Position numbers and translations under genes: made by a program
Source: WJMD01 sp964596015
Lineage (GTDB): Bacteria > Joyebacterota > Joyebacteria > Joyebacterales > Joyebacteraceae
Direction: 5' to 3'
Length of the DNA: 64,000 bases
Assembly: GCA_964596015.1 (NCBI GenBank)
Contig: CAZQSB010000005.1
Span: forward strand, 1-64,000
Shown here: piece by piece, positions 16,892-24,935 of the stretch
Layout of the letters: the number at the start of each line of letters is the position of its first letter
Numbering within the stretch: the first letter of the stretch is position 1
The notes under the pieces: generated by a model
Seen by the model: only the letters and a program-made list of their open reading frames with translations
Told to the model about the DNA's origin: nothing
Databases searched by the model: none

Positions 16892-17785
16892 CTAGAAGGC
16901 GCCGGCGGCGATGGTCTCCAGGGACGAGAGGAACTCGTAGACCTCGCGCGTGTTCCGGACGTAGAGCGACGCGTGGCTGGGTCGCGGCTTCGGCGACACG
17001 AGGATCCCGAAGGCGCCGGGGATCTCATCGTCCTGCTCCTCCCCCGCCGGGATGTACCATGGAGAGGCGGGCTCGCCGCCCGTGTCCCAGGCGACCACCG
17101 ACTCGAAGGCGACCTCATCGGTCACGTCGTCGCCTATGTAGAACGCCAGCGTGTCCTCCTCGGCAGAATCCAGAACGTGCTCGATGGCGTGCCCCTTGTG
17201 CCACCCCGCCAGCCTGGCCACCATGTGTCCGTCGCCGAAGAACACCTCAAGATGTCGCGACGTGTCGAGAGCGCGCACCAGCGTCTCGAAGCAGTGTGTT
17301 GCCTCACGCGCGACCGAGCTGTCCGCGCCGACAGTATCGAGGCGGAGGCTGAAGCCGTTGTTCTCGACCGAGACGCCGTCCATGCCGTCGAGGCACCTGT
17401 GCGCGTCGAGCTCCAGGTGATGCAGAAGCCGCTCGACGTGCTTGATGTCGACAGGGTGCTCGAGCGGTCCTCCGTCCTCCCAGATCTCCAGCCCTCCCTG
17501 GCCGATGAGACCGAGCCCGGGAACGCCGACGAGCTCCTTCAGGTCGTGAACGCACTTCGAGCTCATGACGTAGACGTGGAACGCTTCGGCGCGGCACAGC
17601 CGCGCGAGCTTCCTGCGGACGTGCGGCGCAGGCCGGGCGCGCGGACCCGCGAACGGCTCGACGAGCGTTCCTCCGTAATCGACGAACAGATGGACCGCGA
17701 AGGCGTCGTTCAGGGCGCGCGCCAGCGTGTCGGCGTCCTCGGTGACGTGCTTGGGGTACGCGAGTCCTTCAACCCTTGTTACCAT
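16892..17785 (-). CDS. Trehalose-phosphatase-like HAD protein with altered catalytic motifs
   Basis: 297 residues. The fold pattern follows OtsB: motif I near D36, a cap region with VENNGFSLRLD, then GDDVTDEVAF (218-227, motif IV complete). However, motif I reads VDYGGTL: the second Asp (D+2, the general acid/base) is Gly38. Motif II reads VMSSK instead of the usual SGR. It may be inactive or have a changed reaction. ATG 17785 has GGGAG upstream; 17824 is an alternative start. No trehalose-phosphate synthase gene is nearby. Confidence 0.7.
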   Translation of the reverse strand: MVTRVEGLAYPKHVTEDADTLARALNDAFAVHLFVDYGGTLVEPFAGPRARPAPHVRRKLARLCRAEAFHVYVMSSKCVHDLKELVGVPGLGLIGQGGLEIWEDGGPLEHPVDIKHVERLLHHLELDAHRCLDGMDGVSVENNGFSLRLDTVGADSSVAREATHCFETLVRALDTSRHLEVFFGDGHMVARLAGWHKGHAIEHVLDSAEEDTLAFYIGDDVTDEVAFESVVAWDTGGEPASPWYIPAGEEQDDEIPGAFGILVSPKPRPSHASLYVRNTREVYEFLSSLETIAAGAF

Positions 17786-17822
17786 CGAGCTCCCGAGTGC
17801 GCCCGCTTCATATCGGGCAGAC

Positions 17823-17872
17823 AAAGAAAAGGGGGCGGAGGATGCATGTATAGTTTACATCTCTCCGCCCCC
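17823..17872 (-). terminator. Rho-independent terminator of the C25 peptidase gene
   Basis: Read on the minus strand: GGGGGCGGAG stem, loop containing an inner ATGTA/TACAT pair, then CTCCGCCCCC and TTTTCTTT. The 10-bp GC stem plus T run lies 14 bp after the peptidase stop. Confidence 0.85.
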
Positions 17873-17885
17873 TGTTGAGAAGCGA

Positions 17886-20800
17886 CTACTTCAGGAGGAC
17901 CATTCGCCGCTTCGCCGAGCGCTCGCCGGCGTCGACGCGGTAGAGGTAGACGCCGCTGGCGACGCTGCGGCCGGACTCATCCGTGCCGTCCCACGTCACC
18001 GAGCGGAGGCCGGCCTCCTGCTCCTCATCAACGAGCGTCCTGACCAACCGGCCCGCGATGTTGTAGACCTCGACCGTCACCCGGGCCTTCTCGGGCAGCG
18101 CGTAGCTGATCACAGTGGTCGGGTTGAACGGGTTCGGCGCGTTCTGTCTGAGCTCGAACGCGGCCGGTATGAGCTCACCGCCCTCGACGCCGGTCGACGT
18201 CGCGCAGACGATGTTGATGTCATCGACGTACCAACCCTCCTCCGTGACGTAGCCGTCGGAGGCGAACCGGAATCGGACCTGGATGGTCTCCCCCTCGTAG
18301 GCCGAGAGATCGAACGTCTCCTGGCGCCACGTGAAGAAGCCGGACCAGCACGGCGTTCCGTCGGGCAGCGGGTTGGCGGGGTTCGAGTTCTTCGCGTGCG
18401 AGTACCCGCCGTTCGGGGTGAGGACGCTCCACGTCGCGCCGCCGTCGATCGAGAACTCGACGAGGCAGCAGTCCCATGCCAGCGTCGAGGACTCCTCCTC
18501 GGCGTCGAGCCAGTGCCAGAACGACATCTCGCCGTCTGCGCCGATGCACATGGGCTTGCTCACGAGCGCGCCGTCGGCCGAGTCGGAATAGAGCCCCGAT
18601 CCCGCTCCGCCGAACTTCCAGCTCGTGCCGGAGGAATGGTAGCGATAGGTCTCCATGTGCCAGTCGTCCACGAAACCGCCGGTGACGTTGGAGTGAGTCC
18701 AGTCGCCGGGACCGCTCTCGAAGTCGTCGACGAAGCTCGAGATGGCGGTACGGAGCGAGAACTGAGCCGATGTGGCGTAGCCCCAGTTACCGCTCACGTC
18801 GACATCGAACGAGACCTCGTAGTCGCCGGGACAGTCGGGCAGGAGCGTCACCGAGAAGCCCGAGAACGTCCCGTTCGATCCGCTCGTGATGAACGGCACG
18901 CTCGCGGTGCCGTCGTTGATCTGGACATACGGGTCGGTCGACGAGAGCGTCGCCGTGAGACCCGTCGCCGTCGCGCCGCCGTCGTTCGTCATGACGACGG
19001 ACAGGTCGATGGTCTCGCCGGCCTCCATGCAGCCGTTGCCGTTGCCACCGTAGAGCGGATCGTCGGCGTCGGACGAGGCGTAGGCCAGCTCCGGAGCGGT
19101 CACCGGCACCGCGAACGCAGAACCCCACGTCGCGCGGTTGCCGTCCGTGATCGTGATGTCGAACATGATGGTCTCGCCGTCAGGCGTCGTCGGGTCGATC
19201 TCGACGACGAATCCGTCCGGCCCGGCCATGGAGGCGCCGGCGTTGATGGTGCCGTAGGTCTCGGTGTCGTCGATCAACGTGACCCGCGACGATGAGGTCG
19301 AAATGGTCGCCTCGACCCCGGTCGCCGGATCGACGCCGAAGTTCGTCAGGGTGACGAAGAGCTCGAGGGTCTCGCCGGCGTTCGCCGCACCGTCGTCGTT
19401 CCCGTTGCTCTCGTCCACCTGGTCATCGTCGATCACGTGACCGTCGTAGCTCACGTACGGGCCCGAGGCGGGCAGGACCGGCACGGTCGTCGTGTCCTCG
19501 AGCCGGTCGTGCGCCCAGGCCCTGACGTTCAGAATGCCGGTACCCGAAAGGTCCGGTGACAGCGTGACCATGCCGAGAGCGTCGGTGACGCCGGCATCGT
19601 ACATGGCGTAGTCGTCGCTGTAGACCGCCACCCGTGCGCCCTCGACCGGAGCGCGCGACGCATCGGTCACCGTGTAGGTCATGTCGGGCTGTCCCACAAA
19701 CACGGAGTCGGGACCCGAGACCGTCATCGCGACAGGCTCGGCCGTCCAGAGATGGAGCGCGGGGTCGCCGAAGACGGTGAGCTGGTAGTGGCACCAGCGG
19801 TTCGCGCCGGAGTTGATGGCCCAGAGAACGTCTACCTTCGAGTCGTCGTTCGCATCGGCGATCGAGTAGATACCCTCGGCGAACATGGCGTCGAAGAACT
19901 CGCGGTCGAAATACTGCGACGAGCCGTTGGTTCCGCCCGGGTCGCCCCAGCCGTAGCGGCTGTTCATGATGGCGGCGACGGCGCCGTCATCGTCCGTGGC
20001 GAAGAGCTCGGCGAAGCAATCGTCCGTGTATGAGCCGGGGCTCGTCGTCCGGTCGTCGAACGAGCCGGCGTAGCAACCCTGGCTGTAAACGAAGTTATAG
20101 GAGTGCGTGAGCCCGTCGTTGTCGAACTGGGGGATATCGGAGTTCACGAGCTTCATCGCGTAGGTCGTGTTGCAGTGCCCGAGGTGGTTGACGATGTTCA
20201 TGCCGCTCTCGAGCGCTGAGATGAGCTCGGTGTCCGTCCATGTGTAGTCGCGGTCGTAGAGCGTTCCGACATTCATGGTCGTCGGGAAACCGACCGTCGA
20301 GTAGCCGTTGGCGGACGAGCCATCCTTGATCTCGTCCTTGTAGGTGCCGCCATAGGTAAGCGGGCTCGTCCAGAGGAGTTCGCCCACCATCAGCGCCTCG
20401 TCGCACTCGGCGATGACCGGCTGTGTCGAGTAGCGCACGGTCTTCGTGACCGACTGGATCACGTCATCGGCGTTCGAGACGCAGAAGCGGCCGATGCCGA
20501 GGTCCGGATAGTAGTCCGGGTTGTCGGAGCCGGCCTCGCCGTAGTAGGAGTCGCCGTCGGCGTTCCAGTCACCGTCGAGCGATGAGTAATAGCAGTCGCC
20601 GGGGATGTCGGTGTCGACATCGCCGTACGAATCAGCGTAGAGCCCCCGATGCGGGATGCCGTTCGCATCGCGCGCGTCGCCCACAAGCAGGACGTACTCG
20701 ACGGGCCATGTGCCGTAAGCGTCGATGATGAACTCACGGATCTTCTCCTGGTCATCAACGCCGGTGTAGTTCGCCGTGATCCAAGACCTGAGGAAGACGC

Positions 20801-21572
20801 CGGCCTTGAGACCGCGCTCGGTCTGGTAGTCGACGAAGTCGGCGAGGTAGTCGTCCCACGAGTCCGTCGTGACGATGATGTAGCGGTAGTCGTGCGCCGG
20901 GTCAAGAGAGCGGCTCACGGGCGCCGAGTTCTCGATGCCCGAGTAGAGCGCGGCGTCGTGCGGGTTGTCGACCATGCGGGAGAGCGCCGCGATGGTACGT
21001 TCGTCGTGGCGGATCATCCGCTCGACATCCGCGAGCCCAGCGCGCGTCTGCTGGGTCGTCACGGTCACTTCGAAACCATCGTAGTAGGCGAGTCTGCCGG
21101 TCGCCGGGTCGTACTCGACCGGGAGAAGAGGGATGTTGGCGATGGTGTAGCCTCGATAGGAACCGACAACCGGGTCACCGTGGAGCGTCGCCGGAACGAG
21201 GCCCAGCCCCGAGTAGTCGGCGGGCGTCTCCTCGACCGGACCGACGTGCGACAGCGGGTACTGCGGCTGGCCGGGCTCGACCATGTAGCCCTCGCCCAGC
21301 ACGATGCGCCGACCGGGAGCGATGCTGATGTCGGAGATCTCCTCGCCGGGCGGTAGCAGGAGCCGGGCTCCCATCATCGGGAGGACCGGCAGACCCGGCT
21401 CGCCGTGGCTCCATGCGCCGCGCATCGTGACGCGGTCGAACTCGCCGGAGGTCTCGACGACCGGCTCCGGGAAGTCGTAGTGGTACGTGACGACGCCGGC
21501 ACTGGCGACGCCTGCGAGAAGCACACCGATGACCACGAGGGCCGCCGATGCCATGCGGGCAGACACGTTCAT
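17886..21572 (-). CDS. Secreted gingipain-like C25 cysteine peptidase with FlgD-Ig sorting domain
   Basis: 1228 residues. Signal peptide 1-25 (ALVVIGVLLAGVASA); propeptide to about 235; C25 catalytic domain about 235-630 with His466 (NHLGHCN) and Cys500 (YSQGCYAGSFD). Their 34-residue spacing is like that of gingipain RgpB. Ig-like/CARDB-like modules follow (NAGETLELFVTLTNFG; ENGNGCMEAGETIDLSVV type), then a jelly-roll region (EEGWYVDDINIVC). The end is an FlgD-like Ig C-terminal domain (NPFNPTTVISYALPEKARV; ASGVYLYRV; RRMVLLK), a type IX-style secretion signal. ATG 21572 follows GGAGGAAG. It likely degrades extracellular protein. Confidence 0.88.
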   Translation of the reverse strand: MNVSARMASAALVVIGVLLAGVASAGVVTYHYDFPEPVVETSGEFDRVTMRGAWSHGEPGLPVLPMMGARLLLPPGEEISDISIAPGRRIVLGEGYMVEPGQPQYPLSHVGPVEETPADYSGLGLVPATLHGDPVVGSYRGYTIANIPLLPVEYDPATGRLAYYDGFEVTVTTQQTRAGLADVERMIRHDERTIAALSRMVDNPHDAALYSGIENSAPVSRSLDPAHDYRYIIVTTDSWDDYLADFVDYQTERGLKAGVFLRSWITANYTGVDDQEKIREFIIDAYGTWPVEYVLLVGDARDANGIPHRGLYADSYGDVDTDIPGDCYYSSLDGDWNADGDSYYGEAGSDNPDYYPDLGIGRFCVSNADDVIQSVTKTVRYSTQPVIAECDEALMVGELLWTSPLTYGGTYKDEIKDGSSANGYSTVGFPTTMNVGTLYDRDYTWTDTELISALESGMNIVNHLGHCNTTYAMKLVNSDIPQFDNDGLTHSYNFVYSQGCYAGSFDDRTTSPGSYTDDCFAELFATDDDGAVAAIMNSRYGWGDPGGTNGSSQYFDREFFDAMFAEGIYSIADANDDSKVDVLWAINSGANRWCHYQLTVFGDPALHLWTAEPVAMTVSGPDSVFVGQPDMTYTVTDASRAPVEGARVAVYSDDYAMYDAGVTDALGMVTLSPDLSGTGILNVRAWAHDRLEDTTTVPVLPASGPYVSYDGHVIDDDQVDESNGNDDGAANAGETLELFVTLTNFGVDPATGVEATISTSSSRVTLIDDTETYGTINAGASMAGPDGFVVEIDPTTPDGETIMFDITITDGNRATWGSAFAVPVTAPELAYASSDADDPLYGGNGNGCMEAGETIDLSVVMTNDGGATATGLTATLSSTDPYVQINDGTASVPFITSGSNGTFSGFSVTLLPDCPGDYEVSFDVDVSGNWGYATSAQFSLRTAISSFVDDFESGPGDWTHSNVTGGFVDDWHMETYRYHSSGTSWKFGGAGSGLYSDSADGALVSKPMCIGADGEMSFWHWLDAEEESSTLAWDCCLVEFSIDGGATWSVLTPNGGYSHAKNSNPANPLPDGTPCWSGFFTWRQETFDLSAYEGETIQVRFRFASDGYVTEEGWYVDDINIVCATSTGVEGGELIPAAFELRQNAPNPFNPTTVISYALPEKARVTVEVYNIAGRLVRTLVDEEQEAGLRSVTWDGTDESGRSVASGVYLYRVDAGERSAKRRMVLLK

Positions 21573-21763
21573 GTCGTCTTCCTCCACTGTGCCGGCCGTT
21601 CCGGGGGCCACTTGTCGGCCTCGAGACGACCTCCTCGGGAGCCAGCAGCGACCCCCGTCTTTGCTGTCATATGTGCTGAGCCGCCGAACGCCGATCCGCG
21701 CTCGACGGTCTGCGATTACGTTGCGTTCCCGCCATCCGGCGTATGCCCCGTAACCTATGATAG

Positions 21764-21793
21764 ATTATACCACTTAGCAAGGGCCCCTCGCAA
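21764..21793 (-). promoter_or_regulatory. Promoter of the C25 peptidase gene
   Basis: On the minus strand, TTGCGA (21793-21788), 18 bp, TATAAT (21769-21764, perfect -10). It gives a leader of about 185 nt before ATG 21572. It overlaps the divergent nfo promoter region. Confidence 0.6.
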
Positions 21794-21807
21794 CGCTGAA
21801 CCGCCCG

Positions 21808-21816
21808 TGTTAGATT
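21808..21816 (+). promoter_or_regulatory. Extended -10 promoter for nfo
   Basis: TG-T-TAGATT, an extended -10, with no clear -35. The expected start near 21823 is 20 nt before ATG 21844. Confidence 0.4.
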
Positions 21817-21843
21817 GAACTCAGCGCCTATGAGGAGCCGTTC

Positions 21844-22704
21844 ATGCGATTCGGCATTCATGTTCCGAGACAGCGTTCACTTCAGGCCACGGCGGAGTAT
21901 GCCGCGGAGTGCGGATGCCGGGCCATCCAGGTGTTCTCCGGCAACCCCATGGGCTGGAACATCGGCCGCCTGGACGACGTCGATCGCGACGCCTTCGTCG
22001 CGGCTCTCGACGCCGCCGACATTCGACCGGTTGTCGTTCACTCACCCTACCTCATAAACATCGCGGGCCCCTCGCGCAAGCTCCGCGGACGCTCTCTTCG
22101 CGCGCTCATCGACGGCCTCGAGCGCACCGTCGCGCTCCGGGCGGGCTTTTTCGTCATCCACGCCGGGAATCACATGGGCGACGGCCCTGAGCGCGGCGTC
22201 GGTCGCGCGGCCCGGATGATCGACGGCGCCCTCGACGCGGCGCCCGGCGACGCCGTCCTCGCCGTCGAGAACGGCGCGGGGAAAGGTACCGAGATAGGCA
22301 CCACGGTCGAGGAGCTCGAGGCCGTCGTATCGCGCTTCCCTCCCGAGCGGGTCGGCATCGTGCTGGACACGGCGCATCTCTGGGCCATGGGCCACGACCT
22401 CAGGAAGGCCGACGCGTGGTCGCGGCTCCTGGACGCCGTCGACAAGGGTCCGGGACTCGAACGGCTGTTCGCCATCCATGCGAACGACTCGCACGCGGCG
22501 CTCGGCTCACGGGTCGACCGCCACGCCCTCTGGAACGAGGGGAACATGGGCCGCAGAGGACTCCGGGAACTCGTGAGAAGGAGCGAGCTTCAGGACCTTC
22601 CGATCATCTTCGAGATACCGCTTGAGACGGCCGAGGCGAACCGGAAGAGACTCGATTCGATGCGCCGGCTCGAGCGACGGGTGGGCGCCCGCTTCCGAGG
22701 ATGA
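21844..22704 (+). CDS. nfo: Endonuclease IV-family AP endonuclease
   Basis: 286-residue TIM barrel. The metal-site segments of the family are in order: VVVHSPYLINIA, IHAGNH, LAVENGAG, VLDTAHLWAMGHD, FAIHANDS, DRHALWNEG and a final FEIPLE. It cuts DNA at abasic sites in base-excision repair. ATG 21844 follows GAGGAG. Transcribed divergently from the C25 peptidase. Confidence 0.92.
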   Translation: MRFGIHVPRQRSLQATAEYAAECGCRAIQVFSGNPMGWNIGRLDDVDRDAFVAALDAADIRPVVVHSPYLINIAGPSRKLRGRSLRALIDGLERTVALRAGFFVIHAGNHMGDGPERGVGRAARMIDGALDAAPGDAVLAVENGAGKGTEIGTTVEELEAVVSRFPPERVGIVLDTAHLWAMGHDLRKADAWSRLLDAVDKGPGLERLFAIHANDSHAALGSRVDRHALWNEGNMGRRGLRELVRRSELQDLPIIFEIPLETAEANRKRLDSMRRLERRVGARFRG

Positions 22705-22724
22705 CGCTCGGGCCCTCGCTCTTC

Positions 22725-22754
22725 TTGCGTCGGGCGAGCCCTGCGCGGTACAAT
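22725..22754 (+). promoter_or_regulatory. Promoter for the bcp-GNAT pair
   Basis: TTGCGT (22725-22730), 18 bp, TACAAT (22749-22754). The leader to ATG 22927 is about 165 nt and contains no recognised riboswitch. Confidence 0.45.
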
Positions 22755-22926
22755 GACCCTACCCCGTACGATAACCGCCTCGTCGGCTCCGAGGGTGATC
22801 GGGCGCGACCAGCGTCGTGGTCACCGGGCGTTTCCGTGTGCCCGGTAGCGGCGCCACGTGGAGGCCGGTCGACACGTACCCGTCCGGTTCCGGACGGGCA
22901 TTCTCGCAGGAACACGGGAGGCCCAG

Positions 22927-23391
22927 ATGCCGACCTCACTCAAGCCGGGCGAGCGGGCGCCGGATTTCCAGGCCCTGTCCGGTGACGGACAGACCGTGTC
23001 GCTCTCGGACTTCAAGGGGGACCGCGAGCTCGTACTCTACTTCTACCCGAGAGACAACACGCCCGGGTGCACGAAGGAGGCCCAGGCCTTCCGTGACGCG
23101 GCGGACGAGATCCGGGCGAAGGGCGCCGATATCGTCGGTGTCAGCACGAACAGCCTCGAGTCGCACCGCCGATTCGCCGAGAACCTGGAGCTCAACTTCC
23201 CGCTCCTCGCCGACACCGACGGCGTCATCTCGAACGCCTACGGGGTCCTCAAGGAGAACGGGAAGTCGGCGGAGCGCGCGACCTTCCTCATCGACCGCGA
23301 GGGAGTCATCCGACGGGTGTGGCCGAAGGTCACGGTCAAGGGGCACGCGCAGGAGGTCGCGGACGCCATTGACGCGATCCGGGAGAGCTAG
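22927..23391 (+). CDS. bcp: Bcp/PrxQ-type thioredoxin-dependent peroxiredoxin
   Basis: 154 residues. Peroxidatic C48 lies in YPRDNTPGCTKEA (TxxC motif with T45). The resolving Cys found five residues later in E. coli Bcp is replaced by Gln53, so this is a 1-Cys type or uses a Cys elsewhere. It reduces peroxides in the cytoplasm. Seven bases separate it from the following GNAT gene, so they are co-transcribed. Confidence 0.92.
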   Translation: MPTSLKPGERAPDFQALSGDGQTVSLSDFKGDRELVLYFYPRDNTPGCTKEAQAFRDAADEIRAKGADIVGVSTNSLESHRRFAENLELNFPLLADTDGVISNAYGVLKENGKSAERATFLIDREGVIRRVWPKVTVKGHAQEVADAIDAIRES

Positions 23392-23397
23392 CGAAAC

Positions 23398-24858
23398 ATG
23401 ACGAAACGCGGAAAGAAGACGCGGCCGCGACTGACGGTCCGTCGGGCCCGCCCCGAGGACCGGGACGCGATCCTCGAGCTGTCGAAGCACATCTGGGGCG
23501 GCGACGACTACCTGCCGCTCGTCTGGGACGACTGGCTCGAGGAGGAGGAGGGCGCGCTCCTCACCGTGCTCCATCGGGGCCGCGTCGTCGGGATGTCGAA
23601 GGTCTCGGTGGTCGCGCCCGGAGAGGTCTGGCTCGAGGGTCTGCGGCTCCACCCCGACCTTCAGGGGAAGGGACTCGCGCGCCAGATCAACCGCGTGACC
23701 TACCGCGAAGCGATGAAGCTCGAGCCGAGGACCATCCGCTACTCGACGGGCGTCGGCAACGAGGCCTCGCGGAAGCTCGCGGAGCGACGCGGATTCTGGC
23801 AGGTCGCTCGGACGCTCTGGCTCTGGGGATCGGCTCGGAGAGGACGTCCCGCGGGCAGGGTGCCGGAGCTCTCCGACCTCGACCGCGTCTTTCGCTTTGT
23901 CCACGATTCACGCTGCGCGAAGGCCACGAGCGGGCTCTTCCCGACCGGATGGCGCTTCCGGTCGCTCACGAGACCGCTGGTCACCGAACTCATCGAGAAG
24001 GGCCGCGTTCTGACGATCTCGCGGCGCGGCTCCCTGCGCGCGGTCGCCATGTGGGACCTCGGTCACGTCGACAACGACGTCTGCCTCGGATTCATCGATG
24101 GTCCAGAGTCAGACATCCGCGCGCTGGCGCGAGATGTTCTTGCGACCGCCGAGGCCGCCGGACGGGAGGACGCGAGCGCCATGCTCCCGCACGGCCCCGG
24201 GGAGGTCGTGCGCGACGCGGGCTTCGACCTGGAACCGCCGGGCCGCGCCGTGGTCTACGAACTCGGAGCGCGCGGGTTCGGTGATGACGGCGAGGGTTTC
24301 GAGGAGCACATGAAGCGGACATTGAGGCGGTCGGGAGGCGCCGTCGCGGACGCCGTCGTCGAGGTTCTGACATCGGCGTCTCCGCGCCTCGTCCTGCCGG
24401 AGAACGTGCGCGACTTCGTCCACCGCCACATGGTCCCCGACACGACCCGCCGGCTCTACAACGCCATCGGTCCGGTCGAGGACCGGCTGAGATCGTTCGG
24501 GCTCAGAAACGCGTTCCGGGCGGCGGTCGACGCGCTGGTGAGCTCGATGGGCCTTTCCGAGGAACACATCTCGACCGGAGCGGCGAGCGTGTCGTTCACG
24601 TACCGCGGAGAGAACATCGCCTCCTTCAGGGTGTTCCGTGAGACCTTCCACGTGACGCTCGGACCCGGCGCGGGTCCCTGGTTCGAGCCGGGGCCGGGTC
24701 TGCCGCTCTCGCGCGTGGAGCCCGAACCCAAGAGCCGCGACGAGTCCAGCGGCCTCTACAGAACCGTCAGGCTCACCTACAGGAAGGATGACGAACGCGA
24801 CGCCCTCCTGGCGCTCATCGACGCCATGGCCAGGAGCCTGGAGCGTCACATCCGGTGA
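23398..24858 (+). CDS. Two-part GNAT-family acetyltransferase
   Basis: 486 residues. The N-terminal GNAT domain (12-150) has GLRLHPDLQGKGLARQINRV as motif A and GNEASRKLAERRGF as motif B. The middle (150-310) has the second half-domain layout of vertebrate NAT16/HisAT-like proteins. Residues 310-486 are an extra domain of unknown type (LPENVRDFVHRHMVPDTTRRLY). Substrate unknown. It ends at a shared bidirectional terminator. Confidence 0.7.
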   Translation: MTKRGKKTRPRLTVRRARPEDRDAILELSKHIWGGDDYLPLVWDDWLEEEEGALLTVLHRGRVVGMSKVSVVAPGEVWLEGLRLHPDLQGKGLARQINRVTYREAMKLEPRTIRYSTGVGNEASRKLAERRGFWQVARTLWLWGSARRGRPAGRVPELSDLDRVFRFVHDSRCAKATSGLFPTGWRFRSLTRPLVTELIEKGRVLTISRRGSLRAVAMWDLGHVDNDVCLGFIDGPESDIRALARDVLATAEAAGREDASAMLPHGPGEVVRDAGFDLEPPGRAVVYELGARGFGDDGEGFEEHMKRTLRRSGGAVADAVVEVLTSASPRLVLPENVRDFVHRHMVPDTTRRLYNAIGPVEDRLRSFGLRNAFRAAVDALVSSMGLSEEHISTGAASVSFTYRGENIASFRVFRETFHVTLGPGAGPWFEPGPGLPLSRVEPEPKSRDESSGLYRTVRLTYRKDDERDALLALIDAMARSLERHIR

Positions 24859-24882
24859 CGGCCTCCCGAGAGACAACATGAA

Positions 24883-24915
24883 GAAGCGGGCCGCTCGGAG
24901 TGAGCGGCCCGCTTC
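24883..24915. terminator. Bidirectional terminator between convergent genes
   Basis: GAAGCGGGCCGCTC (24883-24896), 5-nt loop, GAGCGGCCCGCTTC (24902-24915): a perfect 14-bp stem between the GNAT gene (+) and the transketolase gene (-). Confidence 0.8.
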
Positions 24916-24935
24916 TCGTTCAGGCTGACAGGAGC

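Noticed and set aside
22755..22926. Riboswitch or small RNA in the bcp leader
   Set aside because: No recognisable conserved motif or strong hairpin; only a promoter can be supported.
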